A stretch of 55,152 nt of DNA from Methylococcaceae bacterium (GTDB lineage Bacteria > Pseudomonadota > Gammaproteobacteria > Methylococcales > Methylomonadaceae). Under the pieces are notes generated by a model, which saw only the letters and a program-made list of their open reading frames with translations, was not told the origin of the DNA and did no database searches. Shown here piece after piece: positions 8,722 to 18,988 of this stretch. The DNA lies in contig JAKIUK010000023.1 in the NCBI GenBank assembly GCA_021647585.1, forward strand, positions 1 through 55,152, in the 5' to 3' direction. Within the stretch, counting starts at the first letter, position 1. Every line of letters begins with the position of its first letter. The translations under genes were made by a program, and so were the position numbers.

Positions 8722-8771
8722 CAAAAATCCATATATAGCACTAATAACTTTTAGAACTGGAGCTCGAAAAA

Positions 8772-9173
8772 ATGAAAAAAACAATAAATATTTTACTTCT
8801 GGCTGCTGTTTTTACTGCATTTGCAGCAAATGCAAAAGAAAAAGAAAAAATAATCGAATTGGAAGATGCGTCGGCAATCCTTGGAAAATGGGATCTTTAT
8901 GCCGAAACAGCCGCCTTACATAAAGAAAAAAAAGCTGTCAAGATTCAATGGGATTTTAAAAAAAATGGTGTTTTAGAAACTTCTGCTGAAGATACTCGCG
9001 GAAGGACAAGAAGAATGTCAATTAATGTCTCATATTCTATTGAAAACGGTGTGATAAAAAAACAGATGACCCCTGGAAGACAAAAATACGAATATTGTAA
9101 AGTCATTAAACTGGAAGGAAAAGACATGACATTACATTGTAAATATCTTTATTTCCTTTTGAGAAAAAAATAA
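8772..9173 (+). CDS. Secreted lipocalin-like small protein, unknown
   Basis: A 133-residue protein with a clear signal peptide (MKKTINILLLAAVFTAFAANA). The mature part begins lysine/glutamate-rich, then ILGKWDLYAE, a Gly-x-Trp strand start typical of lipocalin-like stress or METI-type domains, followed by alternating beta strands (WDFKKNGVLET, INVSYSIENGVIKK). Two cysteines near the C-terminus could form a disulfide. A GGAG lies nine bases before the ATG. The lipocalin-like fold is inference only. Confidence 0.6.
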   Translation: MKKTINILLLAAVFTAFAANAKEKEKIIELEDASAILGKWDLYAETAALHKEKKAVKIQWDFKKNGVLETSAEDTRGRTRRMSINVSYSIENGVIKKQMTPGRQKYEYCKVIKLEGKDMTLHCKYLYFLLRKK

Positions 9174-9180
9174 AACATCC

Positions 9181-9230
9181 GTAGCTACGATGCTATCATT
9201 AGACAAAACCTAGCGATAGCAGGTAGCTGC
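9181..9230. terminator. Inverted repeat between convergent genes
   Basis: GTAGCTAC..TGCTATC pairs with GATAGCA.GTAGCTGC across a loop of about 17 bases, between the convergent 8772 gene and lptG. There is no clean T-run, so the terminator role is tentative. Confidence 0.4.
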
Positions 9231-9351
9231 ATTATAATGCTGTACGATTCCTCCTCTTGCACAAATAATCCTTTAACCTGTTTTCAGCAGATCTAGCCCT
9301 ACAAATCCAATACCTGCAGATCAAATCTGGCAACTCTCGCATTTCTTATGC

Positions 9352-10419
9352 TTACCGCACTCTACTGACTGCATAAACAGCCCCGAAAAAAACTAATGTA
9401 CTAGGAAAAATAGCCATTAACACTGGACTAAAATCATATACCAGCCCCACGTGCCCAGCTATTTTATCAAAAATATTAAATGTCATCCCCAAAACAATTC
9501 CAATCATCATTCGCGCTCCTGTTCCTACACCACGCTTAATACTCACCACAAAGGGAATAGAGACCATGAGCATTACAAATATGACTAACGGATTAATCAA
9601 CCGACTCCAAAAAGCCAATTCAAAAGATTGCGATTTCTGATTATTTTCTTGAAGAAAATTGATATACATATATAAATCATATAAAGACATATTTTCCGAC
9701 TTAACAACTACAACCTTAAGCAAGTCTGGGTCAATCGACGTTTTCCATTCCATTTCCGCTTTATAATTAGCATACATTTGTTTTTCCGAAATTTCTGTTT
9801 CCATGATTCCAGTCAAATGCCATACTTTATTGTTCAAAAAAGTTGCATGATCAACCTTGGTCACTAAAACCAACCGATTTTTTTCATCCATTTCATAAAT
9901 AAAAATATCGGATAATATTCCGTTTTCCTCAATCCTACGCACATTAATAAACTTATTTTTTTCTCTTAGCCACAAACCATATTTAGAGTGCATAACAATT
10001 TTATTATTTAGCGCGGTTGTTTTAATCAACCGTGCAGTACGTTCCGCTTCGGGAGCAATAAACTCACCTACTAATACAGAAATAAAAGCCAACACAACAC
10101 CTGCCAGCATCACTGATTTAATCACCCAAAATATCGACAAACCTGCCGCTCGCATAGCAATAATCTCCTGATTATTAGCCATAGCGCCGACCACAAAAAG
10201 GCTTCCCAATAAAGCAGATGATGGGATCAGTTCATAAAATACTCTGGGTGAAATTAAAGCCAGATATAACAGAATTTCTTTTAAGCCGTACTTCCCTGTG
10301 CCAAGATCTTTTAATTCATCACTAAAGGTAAATAAGTTAAAAAGTGTTAATAACAGTATCACTGCAACTGCCGAGCCTTTTAAAACCTCCCTAACTATAT
10401 AGCCCGTTAAAACGTTCAC
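9352..10419 (-). CDS. lptG: LPS export permease LptG
   Basis: A 355-residue inner-membrane subunit of the LptB2FG transporter, which extracts lipopolysaccharide for delivery to the outer membrane. It has the usual three N-terminal helices (start MNVLTGYIVREVLKGSAVAV; IPSSALLGSLF; MRAAGLSIFWVIKS), a periplasmic beta-jellyroll region (about 130-260), and three C-terminal helices with PFVVSIKRG. The ATG overlaps the lptF stop by four bases, so the two are translationally coupled. Confidence 0.95.
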   Translation of the reverse strand: MNVLTGYIVREVLKGSAVAVILLLTLFNLFTFSDELKDLGTGKYGLKEILLYLALISPRVFYELIPSSALLGSLFVVGAMANNQEIIAMRAAGLSIFWVIKSVMLAGVVLAFISVLVGEFIAPEAERTARLIKTTALNNKIVMHSKYGLWLREKNKFINVRRIEENGILSDIFIYEMDEKNRLVLVTKVDHATFLNNKVWHLTGIMETEISEKQMYANYKAEMEWKTSIDPDLLKVVVVKSENMSLYDLYMYINFLQENNQKSQSFELAFWSRLINPLVIFVMLMVSIPFVVSIKRGVGTGARMMIGIVLGMTFNIFDKIAGHVGLVYDFSPVLMAIFPSTLVFFGAVYAVSRVR

Positions 10420-11486
10420 TTTTCACCTCGCTGTCTACTCTTCACGAATATCCCTTTTATGCCGTATAAACGAATCAATAAAATTATTCCTATTAGTAGT
10501 AATACCAGATACACCCAATAATAACCGACTGACGAGGGTATATTTTGATTCACAACCCAACTATAGTTAACCCGCTTTAAATTCCCGTAAACAAAATAAA
10601 TAGCAAAAGCCACCATTAAACTGCCATAAACACCGCCTCGAGGTGAAAGCTTAGCTAGAGGAACGGCCAAAAAACTCAAAAATACAACAGCCAATGGAAT
10701 AGACAATCTATTCTGTATTTCGGCAATATCTAATAACTTATCAGAAGCCCATAATTTATCACTGGGCATGGCATAACGGTTTAACTGAAGTGCTGTGGAT
10801 TTTTTTTCTATAAGTACTGCATACTCTTCATATTTTTCGATAACAAAATCCAATTGTCCCGGCACCCCCTGAATTCTCTCGCCTTGCTCTAACACTAAAT
10901 ACATACCACCAGGCAAATTCTTCATCCGACCATATTTCGCATTAACTATCCCCAGCTTGCCATTGTTTCTGGTGTGTACAAAAACGTTATACATTCTTTT
11001 ATCAGCATCAATATTTTCCGTATAAAAAACTAATTCCCCACGACTATATTCACTAAATCGACCCGCTGCGATACCTCTGATATCAGCCGCTTTTTGATCT
11101 TCATGTATTAAAGTCTCTATCTTCGATTCAGCCCAGGGTGTAGCCGTCATAGACAACACCGCAGCCACAACAACAAGAGGAATAATCAGCAAAAATACTG
11201 CCCGATAAATAACAGCAACCCCACCACCGGCAGATGCAACTGCAGCCATTTCCTGATCTCTATACATTCGACCTAACACCATTAAAACAGCCATAAAAAC
11301 TGCAGCAGGTAAAAAAGCACTTATCGCTATAATTGTATTTAAACCCAAAATATTTAACACGGTTTCGTTAGATATATTGCCTTCGATCGCCTTTGCCAAT
11401 ACCCTAATGAACTTACGACTGACGATAATAACCACAATCACAGACAATGCTGCCACTATGGTTTTCAACAAATCTTTCATAATCAT
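10416..11486 (-). CDS. lptF: LPS export permease LptF
   Basis: Partner permease of LptG. I choose the ATG at 11486 (MIMKDLLKTIVAALSVIVV), which gives about 356 residues and the expected start at the first helix; a GTG at 11561 would add 25 unusual polar residues. Seen: the first helices with LPAAVFMAVLMVLGRMYRDQEM, a periplasmic jellyroll, and a C-terminal bundle with RLSIPLAVVFLSFLAVPLAKLSPRGG. The upstream 140 bases are shared with divergent pepA. Confidence 0.94.
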   Translation of the reverse strand: MIMKDLLKTIVAALSVIVVIIVSRKFIRVLAKAIEGNISNETVLNILGLNTIIAISAFLPAAVFMAVLMVLGRMYRDQEMAAVASAGGGVAVIYRAVFLLIIPLVVVAAVLSMTATPWAESKIETLIHEDQKAADIRGIAAGRFSEYSRGELVFYTENIDADKRMYNVFVHTRNNGKLGIVNAKYGRMKNLPGGMYLVLEQGERIQGVPGQLDFVIEKYEEYAVLIEKKSTALQLNRYAMPSDKLWASDKLLDIAEIQNRLSIPLAVVFLSFLAVPLAKLSPRGGVYGSLMVAFAIYFVYGNLKRVNYSWVVNQNIPSSVGYYWVYLVLLLIGIILLIRLYGIKGIFVKSRQRGEK

Positions 11487-11625
11487 CTTATCTAAAACCG
11501 AAACCAAGCGATAAGATTTAATGTTATCTTTTTTTTGCGACTCAATGCCCAAACGACTCACCTTAAAAACTCATGTATAATCAACTTAATTCAATCCTTT
11601 AAATCATTCTCTCACAAATACCTAT

Positions 11626-13119
11626 ATGGACTATTCTATAGAAACCTCACCATTAGACAAACAACAAACTGATTGTATTATTGTTGGTATTTATGAAAAC
11701 CAGCAACTTTCACCATCTGCCACATCAATTGATGAGCAAATCCAGCAGATTATCACTCAACTAATTGAACGAGGTGATATTAAAGGTAAAAATTCAGAAA
11801 CGCTACTTATTAACTATATTCCTGATAGCACAATAGATCGCATTTTACTGGTTGGGCTGGGCGAAAAAGATAAAATCACACCCAAGTTATACCGTAAAGC
11901 ACTGGCATCAGTCATATCAACAATTAAAGCAACAAAAATAAAATCAGCCTGTTGTACCTTAATTGACATTGATGTACTCAATAGTGATACGCAATGGAAA
12001 ACCCGGCAAATTGTTGAAGTATTTAATGATGTCCTATATCAATATCAGGAAACAAAAAGTTCCGAAGATTCAAAAACAGAGCTGAATAATATACAAATTC
12101 ATGTTGTAGCTGAAACTAACACGCAAGCGAAACAAGGGCTACAGCAAGGTTTGGCTATAGCCAATGGTATTGAATTAACAAAATTACTCTCAGACCTACC
12201 AGGCAATATTTGTACACCTAGCTATCTTGCTAAACGCGCAAGTACTTTGGCAGACAATGCTGATAAAATAAGTGTTGAAATTCTGGAAGAATCTGATATG
12301 GAAGCATTGGGCATGGGCTCTTTTCTTTCAGTCTCTAGAGGTAGTCGCCAACCGGCAAAACTGATTGTGTTAAATTATCAGGGCGGGACAAAAGACAGCA
12401 AACCCATTGTTATTGTCGGCAAAGGATTAACCTTTGATGCCGGAGGCATTTCCCTAAAACCCGGTGCGGGTATGGATGAAATGAAATACGACATGTGTGG
12501 AGGAGCTAGTGTATTAGGTACACTGCAAGCGGCTGCAGAAATGGATTTAAAGATAAACATAGTTGGTATTGTTCCCTCTTCTGAAAACATGCCAGATGGA
12601 GATGCAAACAAACCCGGTGATGTATTGACCAGTATGTCAGGACTCACCATAGAAGTTTTAAATACGGATGCCGAAGGAAGATTGATTCTTTGTGATGCCT
12701 TAACTTACGCGAAAAAATTTAACCCGGATGTTGTTATTGATTTAGCGACTTTAACAGGTGCCTGTTTAGTTGCACTAGGAAGAGTACCAAGTGGACTGCT
12801 GGGTAATGACGACGACCTTTGTAATGATCTAATCAAAGCAGGTGAAACTGCCTGTGACAGCATATGGCGCTTACCTTTATGGGAAGAATATCATGAGCAG
12901 TTAAAATCCAACTTCGCTGATTTGGCTAATATTGGAGGCCGTGATGCAGGTACTATTACTGCGGCATGCTTCCTCTCCCGCTTTACTGAAGACTACCGCT
13001 GGGCCCATTTGGATATTGCCGGTACTGCCTGGCGTACGGGTGCTAATAAAGGAGCAACCGGCCGCCCAGTCCCTTTATTGAGTCAGTATCTGATTGACAG
13101 AGCAAATGCCGGAAGTTAG
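11626..13119 (+). CDS. pepA: Leucyl aminopeptidase (cytosol aminopeptidase PepA)
   Basis: An M17 dizinc aminopeptidase of 497 residues; PepA homologues also act as DNA-binding proteins in ColE1 cer/Xer recombination and carAB control. The catalytic domain shows GKGLTFDAGGISLKPG with the metal-binding Lys and Asp, MDEMKYDMCGGASVLG, and the family signature NTDAEGRLILCDALTYA. The N-terminal macrodomain-like region (1-170) is less conserved. It is divergent from lptF and overlaps holC by 14 bases, as in other gammaproteobacteria. Confidence 0.96.
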   Translation: MDYSIETSPLDKQQTDCIIVGIYENQQLSPSATSIDEQIQQIITQLIERGDIKGKNSETLLINYIPDSTIDRILLVGLGEKDKITPKLYRKALASVISTIKATKIKSACCTLIDIDVLNSDTQWKTRQIVEVFNDVLYQYQETKSSEDSKTELNNIQIHVVAETNTQAKQGLQQGLAIANGIELTKLLSDLPGNICTPSYLAKRASTLADNADKISVEILEESDMEALGMGSFLSVSRGSRQPAKLIVLNYQGGTKDSKPIVIVGKGLTFDAGGISLKPGAGMDEMKYDMCGGASVLGTLQAAAEMDLKINIVGIVPSSENMPDGDANKPGDVLTSMSGLTIEVLNTDAEGRLILCDALTYAKKFNPDVVIDLATLTGACLVALGRVPSGLLGNDDDLCNDLIKAGETACDSIWRLPLWEEYHEQLKSNFADLANIGGRDAGTITAACFLSRFTEDYRWAHLDIAGTAWRTGANKGATGRPVPLLSQYLIDRANAGS

Positions 13120-13534
13120 TTTTTATCTATTATCGACACAATCCATACAAGAACGATTTTTATATAGCTGTAGACTCATTGAAAAAGCCTATCGCTGTGA
13201 ACAGTTTTGTTATGTTTACACTGATACGCAGCAACAAAGTCAACAGCTGGATAATCAATTATGGAGCTTCCGTCCACTTAGTTTTATACCACATCAGATT
13301 TATGATGGAACGCCCCCTGATTACCAAAAAACTGTTTTAATTGGCACACAATCGGCTCCAGAAAATTGGGATAAAATTATTATCAACCTGTCATCAAAAT
13401 ACCTCGATGATTTAAGGCATACTGATCGCATTCTGGAAATTATTGATTCCAATGAAGACATCAAGCAAGCAGGTAGACAACGTTATCGTCAATACCAACA
13501 AGCGGGTTTAAAAATTACAACTCACAACGTATAA
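13106..13534 (+). CDS. holC: DNA polymerase III chi subunit
   Basis: HolC links the clamp loader (with psi/HolD) to SSB. The product of about 142 residues begins MPEVSFYLLSTQS, the usual family start, so I prefer the ATG at 13106 over a TTG at 13094. Conserved features: ERFLYSCRLIEKAYRCEQFCYVY, LDNQLWSFRPLSFIPH, then a PVLIG-type strand. It overlaps the pepA end and precedes valS, the classic pepA-holC-valS order. Confidence 0.92.
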   Translation: MPEVSFYLLSTQSIQERFLYSCRLIEKAYRCEQFCYVYTDTQQQSQQLDNQLWSFRPLSFIPHQIYDGTPPDYQKTVLIGTQSAPENWDKIIINLSSKYLDDLRHTDRILEIIDSNEDIKQAGRQRYRQYQQAGLKITTHNV

Positions 13535-13588
13535 CAGCTATGGTTATACTTCAAAAAATTTAAATATATTTTAAGCACATTTACATCC

Positions 13589-16399
13589 ATGGAAAAAACA
13601 TACACCCCACATTCTATCGAGCAACGCTGGTATCAAACCTGGGAAGAAAAAGGCTATTTTGAAGCTAAGCCTGAAGGCGAATCATACTGCATCATGATCC
13701 CCCCACCCAATGTCACAGGTAGTTTGCATATGGGGCATGCGTTTCAGGATACCATTATGGATGCCTTAACACGATACCACCGAATGAAAGGGTTTAGCAC
13801 TTTATGGCAACCTGGAACGGATCATGCCGGTATTGCGACACAAATGGTAGTTGAACGCATAATTAATACTGAAAACAAAACCCGCCACGATTATGGTAGA
13901 GAAAAATTTACTGAAAAAATCTGGCAATGGAAGGAACAATCGGGAGGAACAATCACTCGTCAATTACGTCGTATGGGCTCTTCTTTAGACTGGGAAAAAG
14001 AACGTTTCACCATGGATGAAGGCATGTCTAGTGCTGTACAGGAAGTTTTCATTAAGCTTTATGAAGAAGGTCTTATTTATCGGGGCAAACGCCTGGTTAA
14101 CTGGGACCCAGTGTTACATACAGCAGTGTCTGACCTAGAAGTATTATCCGAAGAAGAAAAGGGCTATATGTGGTATATGCGTTATCCACTTTCCAATGGA
14201 ACTGGCCATCTGGTAGTCGCTACTACGCGTCCTGAAACACTAATAGGTGATGCCGCCGTTGCCATTCATCCCGATGATGAACGCTACAAACATCTGCTAG
14301 GCGAATTTTTAGAGCTTCCTTTAACAGGGCGACGTATCCCTATTATTGCAGATGAACATGTAGACCCCGAATTTGGTACTGGTTGTGTAAAGGTAACACC
14401 TGCACATGACTTTAATGATTACGAGGTCTGGACACGTCATAGAGAACTTTCATCAATTCAGGATATGCCTCACGGAGGACTGATTAACATATTTACTGCC
14501 GATGCAACCATCCGCAACAATGAAGACGAAGAAAACCAGCTAATACCGGAGAAATATATCGGTATGGATCGTTTTATCGCACGTAAACAAATGGTTGCTG
14601 ACCTTGAAGCGCTAGGTTTATTAGAAAAAATTGTTGATCATAAACTCATGGTTCCTCGAGGCGATCGTTCAAATAGTGTAATAGAACCCTTTTTAACCGA
14701 TCAATGGTATGTAAAAGTTGAGCCTCTGGCTAAACCAGCGATAGCAGCAGTGGAAAATGGCGACATTAAATTTGTCCCAGATAACTGGAAAAATACCTAT
14801 TTTGAATGGATGCGTAATATTCAGGACTGGTGCATTTCAAGACAAATTTGGTGGGGTCACCGCATACCGGCCTGGTACGATGAAGAAGGAAACATTTATG
14901 TTGGTAATTCTGAACAACAGATTCGTCAAAAACATAAGCTTGCTGCCGATTACCCATTAAAACAGGATGAAGACGTACTCGACACTTGGTTCTCATCCGC
15001 ACTCTGGCCTTTTTCAACCTTAGGCTGGCCAGAAAAAACACCTGAACTGGCACAACATTACCCTACCAGTGTTTTAGTTACGGGGTTTGATATCATATTC
15101 TTCTGGGTCGCCAGAATGATTATGATGGGATTAAAATTTCAAGGAGAAGTACCGTTTAAAGAAGTTTATATTCACGGCCTGGTACGTGATGCTGAAGGAC
15201 AAAAAATGTCCAAATCAAAAGGTAACGTATTGGACCCAATTGATTTAATAGACGGTATTGACCTGGAATCATTGGTAGAAAAACGCCTGTCCGGCATGAT
15301 GCAACCACATTTACAAAAGAAAATTGAAAAAGCCACTCGCAAACATTTTCCTGATGGAATACCTTCTTTTGGTACGGATGCATTACGCTTTACATTTGCA
15401 TCTTTAGCATCTACAGGCCGTGATATCCGTTTTGATTTACCTCGCACTGAAGGCTATCGTAATTTCTGTAATAAATTATGGAATGCCGCACGCTATGTAT
15501 TAATGAACACAGAAAATCAGGACTGTGGATTATCTGACTCTGCCTGTGAATATTCACAGGCTGATTTATGGATTACTTCACGTTTGAACCAGGTTATATC
15601 TATTACTAGCGAGGCAATCGAAAATTATCGTTTTGATTTAGCTGCTCAGGCTATCTATGAATTTACCTGGAATGAATATTGTGACTGGTATTTAGAACTG
15701 GCGAAAATTTCTTTGCAATCAGATAACCTTGAATTACAACGAGGCACACGTAAAACTTTAGTAAATGTTTTAGAAACCATTTTACGTTTAAGTCACCCTA
15801 TAATCCCATTTATTACCGAAGAAATATGGCAGCGTGTTGCTCCTCTAGCCGGAATTAATGCCGATACCATAATGCTGCAACCCTATCCAGAATCTAACAA
15901 AAAACAGATTAATCAGGAAGCTATAAATGCAACAAACTGGATTATGCAGTTTATTCTCGGTATACGGAGGATTCGTGGTGAAATGAATATTGCACCGGGC
16001 AAGCCGTTACCCGTTCTACTGGAAAATATTTCTGCAAATGACAAAAAGTTTTTAAATTCCAGTCAGGATTATTTATTAAAACTGGGCCGTATTGAATCTA
16101 TTTCTCTGCTTGATATCAACGACACTGCCCCTGAATCGGCTATCTCCATATTAGGAGAAATGAAAATACTAATTCCTATAGCGGGTTTAATCGACAAAGA
16201 TGCGGAAATAGCGCGTTTGGAAAAAGAAATTCAAAAAATAGAAAAAGATTTACCCAGAATCGAAGGAAAACTGAACAACCCCAAATTTATCGAGAAAGCA
16301 CCTGAAGAAGTCATCGCCAAAGAAAAAGAAAAGCTGACCGCTATGCATTCTTTAAAAAACAACCTTGAACAACAACTGGTCAAAATAAAAGCCTTGTAA
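13589..16399 (+). CDS. valS: Valyl-tRNA synthetase
   Basis: A class I synthetase of 936 residues charging tRNA-Val. HIGH motif: PPNVTGSLHMGH at about residues 38-49. The editing domain with TTRPETLIGD is present (about 211-220), as are the DTWFSSALWPFSTLGW segment and KMSKSKGN near 539. The C-terminal anticodon-binding region is followed by a charged coiled coil (about 875-936) that embraces tRNA. The gap to holC is 54 bases. Confidence 0.98.
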   Translation: MEKTYTPHSIEQRWYQTWEEKGYFEAKPEGESYCIMIPPPNVTGSLHMGHAFQDTIMDALTRYHRMKGFSTLWQPGTDHAGIATQMVVERIINTENKTRHDYGREKFTEKIWQWKEQSGGTITRQLRRMGSSLDWEKERFTMDEGMSSAVQEVFIKLYEEGLIYRGKRLVNWDPVLHTAVSDLEVLSEEEKGYMWYMRYPLSNGTGHLVVATTRPETLIGDAAVAIHPDDERYKHLLGEFLELPLTGRRIPIIADEHVDPEFGTGCVKVTPAHDFNDYEVWTRHRELSSIQDMPHGGLINIFTADATIRNNEDEENQLIPEKYIGMDRFIARKQMVADLEALGLLEKIVDHKLMVPRGDRSNSVIEPFLTDQWYVKVEPLAKPAIAAVENGDIKFVPDNWKNTYFEWMRNIQDWCISRQIWWGHRIPAWYDEEGNIYVGNSEQQIRQKHKLAADYPLKQDEDVLDTWFSSALWPFSTLGWPEKTPELAQHYPTSVLVTGFDIIFFWVARMIMMGLKFQGEVPFKEVYIHGLVRDAEGQKMSKSKGNVLDPIDLIDGIDLESLVEKRLSGMMQPHLQKKIEKATRKHFPDGIPSFGTDALRFTFASLASTGRDIRFDLPRTEGYRNFCNKLWNAARYVLMNTENQDCGLSDSACEYSQADLWITSRLNQVISITSEAIENYRFDLAAQAIYEFTWNEYCDWYLELAKISLQSDNLELQRGTRKTLVNVLETILRLSHPIIPFITEEIWQRVAPLAGINADTIMLQPYPESNKKQINQEAINATNWIMQFILGIRRIRGEMNIAPGKPLPVLLENISANDKKFLNSSQDYLLKLGRIESISLLDINDTAPESAISILGEMKILIPIAGLIDKDAEIARLEKEIQKIEKDLPRIEGKLNNPKFIEKAPEEVIAKEKEKLTAMHSLKNNLEQQLVKIKAL

Positions 16400-16429
16400 A
16401 GAAGGTCCGATATTGCAACAAAGCTCCAT

Positions 16430-16459
16430 TCCCTCGAAAACTGATCAGTAAACGAGGGA
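16430..16459 (+). terminator. Hairpin after valS
   Basis: TCCCTCG (16430-16436) pairs with CGAGGGA (16453-16459), with the palindrome CTGATCAG in the loop. It lies 30 bases after the valS stop. A weak T-run appears about 25 bases later, so intrinsic termination is likely but imperfect. Confidence 0.5.
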
Positions 16460-16570
16460 ACTAGTTCTCGATTGATGCCTAATTTTTTGAATTCTTTATA
16501 ATAGTATTACAATTTAAGAATGAGGAAAGTAAAAATAGGTAACATTAAGTGTTTACAAGGTTATGACAGG

Positions 16571-16969
16571 TTAATTAACGATAGAAACCTCAATACTTCT
16601 GGAAATATAGTTTGCACTGCTATATAAGCCAAACTCGCTCAAAGCTGAAATTTTATACACAACAAGCGTCATTGCGCCTTCAGAAAATACCTGACTATTA
16701 CACGTCATTTTTACTGTAAAGCCATCGATATCGGTAAAACTCAAAGATGAGGGCGTAGTAACTCCTGCGCAACCACCACCCGCAGAAATTATGGCACTTG
16801 CCCTTTCCACCCCAGCTCTTGCGGCCTGATAGGCTCTTGCACCCTGTAGCACATAAACAGAAGTCGCATGTTGTACAGCACTCAACTTCACCATATAACC
16901 TCCTAACAAGCTAAGGACTACCAGGATAAAAATAGCCATGACTAAAGAAAAGCCCTGTTGCTTATTCAT
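16571..16969 (-). CDS. mshP: MSHA-type minor pilin MshP
   Basis: A 132-residue prepilin-like protein: MNKQQG before FSLVMAIFILVVLSLLGGYM. The processing glycine is present but the usual Glu at position 5 is Met, as is typical of the GspK/PilX/MshP class, which lacks E5. Conserved QGARAYQAARAGVE follows the helix. It is last in the mshA-C-D-O-P order, with its ATG overlapping the mshO stop. It probably sits in the pilus tip or priming complex. Confidence 0.85.
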   Translation of the reverse strand: MNKQQGFSLVMAIFILVVLSLLGGYMVKLSAVQHATSVYVLQGARAYQAARAGVERASAIISAGGGCAGVTTPSSLSFTDIDGFTVKMTCNSQVFSEGAMTLVVYKISALSEFGLYSSANYISRSIEVSIVN

Positions 16970-17766
16970 GGCTGATTATCCACATGTACCTGATGAATCA
17001 AATTGGCAGACTCATTGGCCTCATCGGTTAGCGTAATCTCTATTGTCACCAGCCCTGATCGTGTAGAAGAACCTGGGTCATAATTAAATATACACGTCAG
17101 AGTACTGGCTCTTGCCTGCAATTTATAGCTTAAACTTGCCAGATTGGGTGTAGTACTACTAATACTATAATTATCGTAACGCCTTAATTCACCATTCACA
17201 CAGTGATAAGAAATGGGCGTATCAACAATAAAAAAGCGTTGTTGCGGGGATTGAAAAGGAAACAGTTTTGCTGACGTTAAAACAATGCTATTAGTCGTCG
17301 AAGTAGTTTTTATCGTAGCTCGATTATTATTTGGGCTAGCAGCATAAGCATTGGCTGTTGTTGAACCCAGGTTATAAATAACCAGTTCACCAGCGGGTAT
17401 CGCATTTAACGGACCCAACACATCAAACTGACTGTCTGCGCCGGTAAAATCAAGTACTTCTCCAGAACCATCACTGGCGAGTTTTGCACGATAACGTCCA
17501 CCATCTATAGTGTGTAGCAATTCAATCGCTGATCCGGAATTAGAAATACGGATACTATTAGGCAAAGCACGCCGAATATCTCTCTGCATCCGCCTTATTG
17601 CCATCTCTGCGCTATCAACCAGAGTTGTACGTCTTTCCAGGTCTATATAGCCTTTTACCGGCAAAGTAATAATATCCGTTGTCATGGTCGATAATATACC
17701 GACTATAACAATGACCATAATCAACTCAATAAGAGTAAAGCCTTTAGACTGTCGCTGCCTAGCCAT
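16966..17766 (-). CDS. mshO: MSHA-type minor pilin MshO
   Basis: A 266-residue minor pilin with a short leader (MARQRQSKG) and the type IV helix FTLIELIMVIVIVGILSTM including Glu5. The sequence RRTTLVDSAEMAIRRMQRDIRRALPNS is the characteristic MshO/PilW/GspJ segment after the helix; the rest is a beta-rich head with paired cysteines. Directly abuts mshD and overlaps mshP. Confidence 0.88.
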   Translation of the reverse strand: MARQRQSKGFTLIELIMVIVIVGILSTMTTDIITLPVKGYIDLERRTTLVDSAEMAIRRMQRDIRRALPNSIRISNSGSAIELLHTIDGGRYRAKLASDGSGEVLDFTGADSQFDVLGPLNAIPAGELVIYNLGSTTANAYAASPNNNRATIKTTSTTNSIVLTSAKLFPFQSPQQRFFIVDTPISYHCVNGELRRYDNYSISSTTPNLASLSYKLQARASTLTCIFNYDPGSSTRSGLVTIEITLTDEANESANLIHQVHVDNQP

Positions 17767-18219
17767 TCAATAATTTGCTCTGTAGCCTACAAGATTTAAA
17801 CTAGTACCCGTAGCTGAAACACTGACAGTCACTTTTTTTGCTATAACACTCCCAGGTAAGGTAACCGGAGCAGAAACTGATACTGCCACATCATAATTAG
17901 CAAGTGTAGCCACTGCATTGCCCTGATGATCATAGACACCAATATCATTCAGACCATCATAATCATCAACATCATCAAATAAGCTGCGACTGGCTTCACC
18001 ATCAGCAGCATCGGGATCAGCATAAGACTGTAATAATATTTCTTCCAGATATGATTCGGCAATAGCCACCGCCTGATGCTGAATCACCGGATCAGCACTG
18101 TGACTGACAGTCAAATTCATCACAGTTAATATACCGGTTAAAGCAATACTGATAATCACCATAGAAATGATTAGCTCAATTAGGGTAACACCCGCTTCTT
18201 TGTTATGGTGTACTGTCAT
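17767..18219 (-). CDS. mshD: MSHA-type minor pilin MshD
   Basis: A PilV/GspI-like minor pilin of about 150 residues. The ATG at 18219 gives leader MTVHHNKEAG then VTLIELIISMVIISIALTG; a TTG at 18225 is the alternative. AIAESYLEEILLQSYADPD is the MshD hallmark following the helix. It overlaps the mshC end by 17 bases. Confidence 0.88.
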   Translation of the reverse strand: MTVHHNKEAGVTLIELIISMVIISIALTGILTVMNLTVSHSADPVIQHQAVAIAESYLEEILLQSYADPDAADGEASRSLFDDVDDYDGLNDIGVYDHQGNAVATLANYDVAVSVSAPVTLPGSVIAKKVTVSVSATGTSLNLVGYRANY

Positions 18220-18682
18220 AAACAAACCCGGTTTTAGCGATTACGCTAATGGTTTTGGCACCATTAACTGTCAAAGTGACATCTGCTGATGAAGAACCTA
18301 CAGGATCAAAAACAAAGGATGAGGCCGAACTGGTTAAGGTAATACCAGACTCACTACCCGTATAACTACTTGCTCCCGAGCTGGGGCGTGGCACAGCCAA
18401 AGTATAAGTAGAACCGCCTGGACATGAAAGACTGCTGGAATCACCTTGTCTGTTTAATGAATAACTATTTGAAGCAATGGAAACCTGAACATTACAGCCC
18501 GTGGCTACTGCTAATTTTTGTGCAAAACGTATGGCGCTTAAGGTATCGGCAAAAAAAGCACGTTCGGCAAACGTGTTCGTTTCAAAAAATTTTGGTAACG
18601 CAGTCGCCGATAGTATCCCTAGCATAATTATTACCATCACTAGTTCAACTAAAGTAACCCCAGTTTCTTTACTATTTAGCAT
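18203..18682 (-). CDS. mshC: MSHA-type minor pilin MshC
   Basis: A GspH/FimT-like pilin of about 159 residues. The ATG at 18682 gives the leader MLNSKETG before VTLVELVMVIIMLGILSATALP; the longer start at 18712 would place ten extra residues ahead of it. FFADTLSAIRFAQKLAVATGC is the GspH-type helix and disulfide cysteine. First of the four tightly packed minor-pilin genes; a 306-base gap separates it from the mshA-like gene. Confidence 0.86.
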   Translation of the reverse strand: MLNSKETGVTLVELVMVIIMLGILSATALPKFFETNTFAERAFFADTLSAIRFAQKLAVATGCNVQVSIASNSYSLNRQGDSSSLSCPGGSTYTLAVPRPSSGASSYTGSESGITLTSSASSFVFDPVGSSSADVTLTVNGAKTISVIAKTGFVYDSTP

Positions 18683-18988
18683 GAAATACAGATAATTGTT
18701 TTTACCAAGCAAGTGATTTTAGTCTTTTAGAACAGTATATTCTCAATGTTAAAAGAACCTCTCACTTCATTTCATTTCATCAATATCACTTATTGTTCAT
18801 TCCATTAAAACTTGAAAGATCTAGCAACTTTAGGGTTTGTATATAATGCTGACCATCTCATGCTTTACTAGAACTTCAGTTTATGATATCCCAATGTTGT
18901 ATGATGCTAAAGTATCAAGGCCGAATTCCAACAGTAATCATGAAATTAAAATGACTTGAAGTTAGGGGGATAAGAGAAATGATCAGAT
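18683..18988. other. Gap between mshC and mshA-like pilin
   Basis: About 300 bases with no ORF of note and no clear hairpin-plus-T terminator. It presumably holds the mshC promoter. A short CATTTCATTTCATC microrepeat is the only structure I see. Confidence 0.4.
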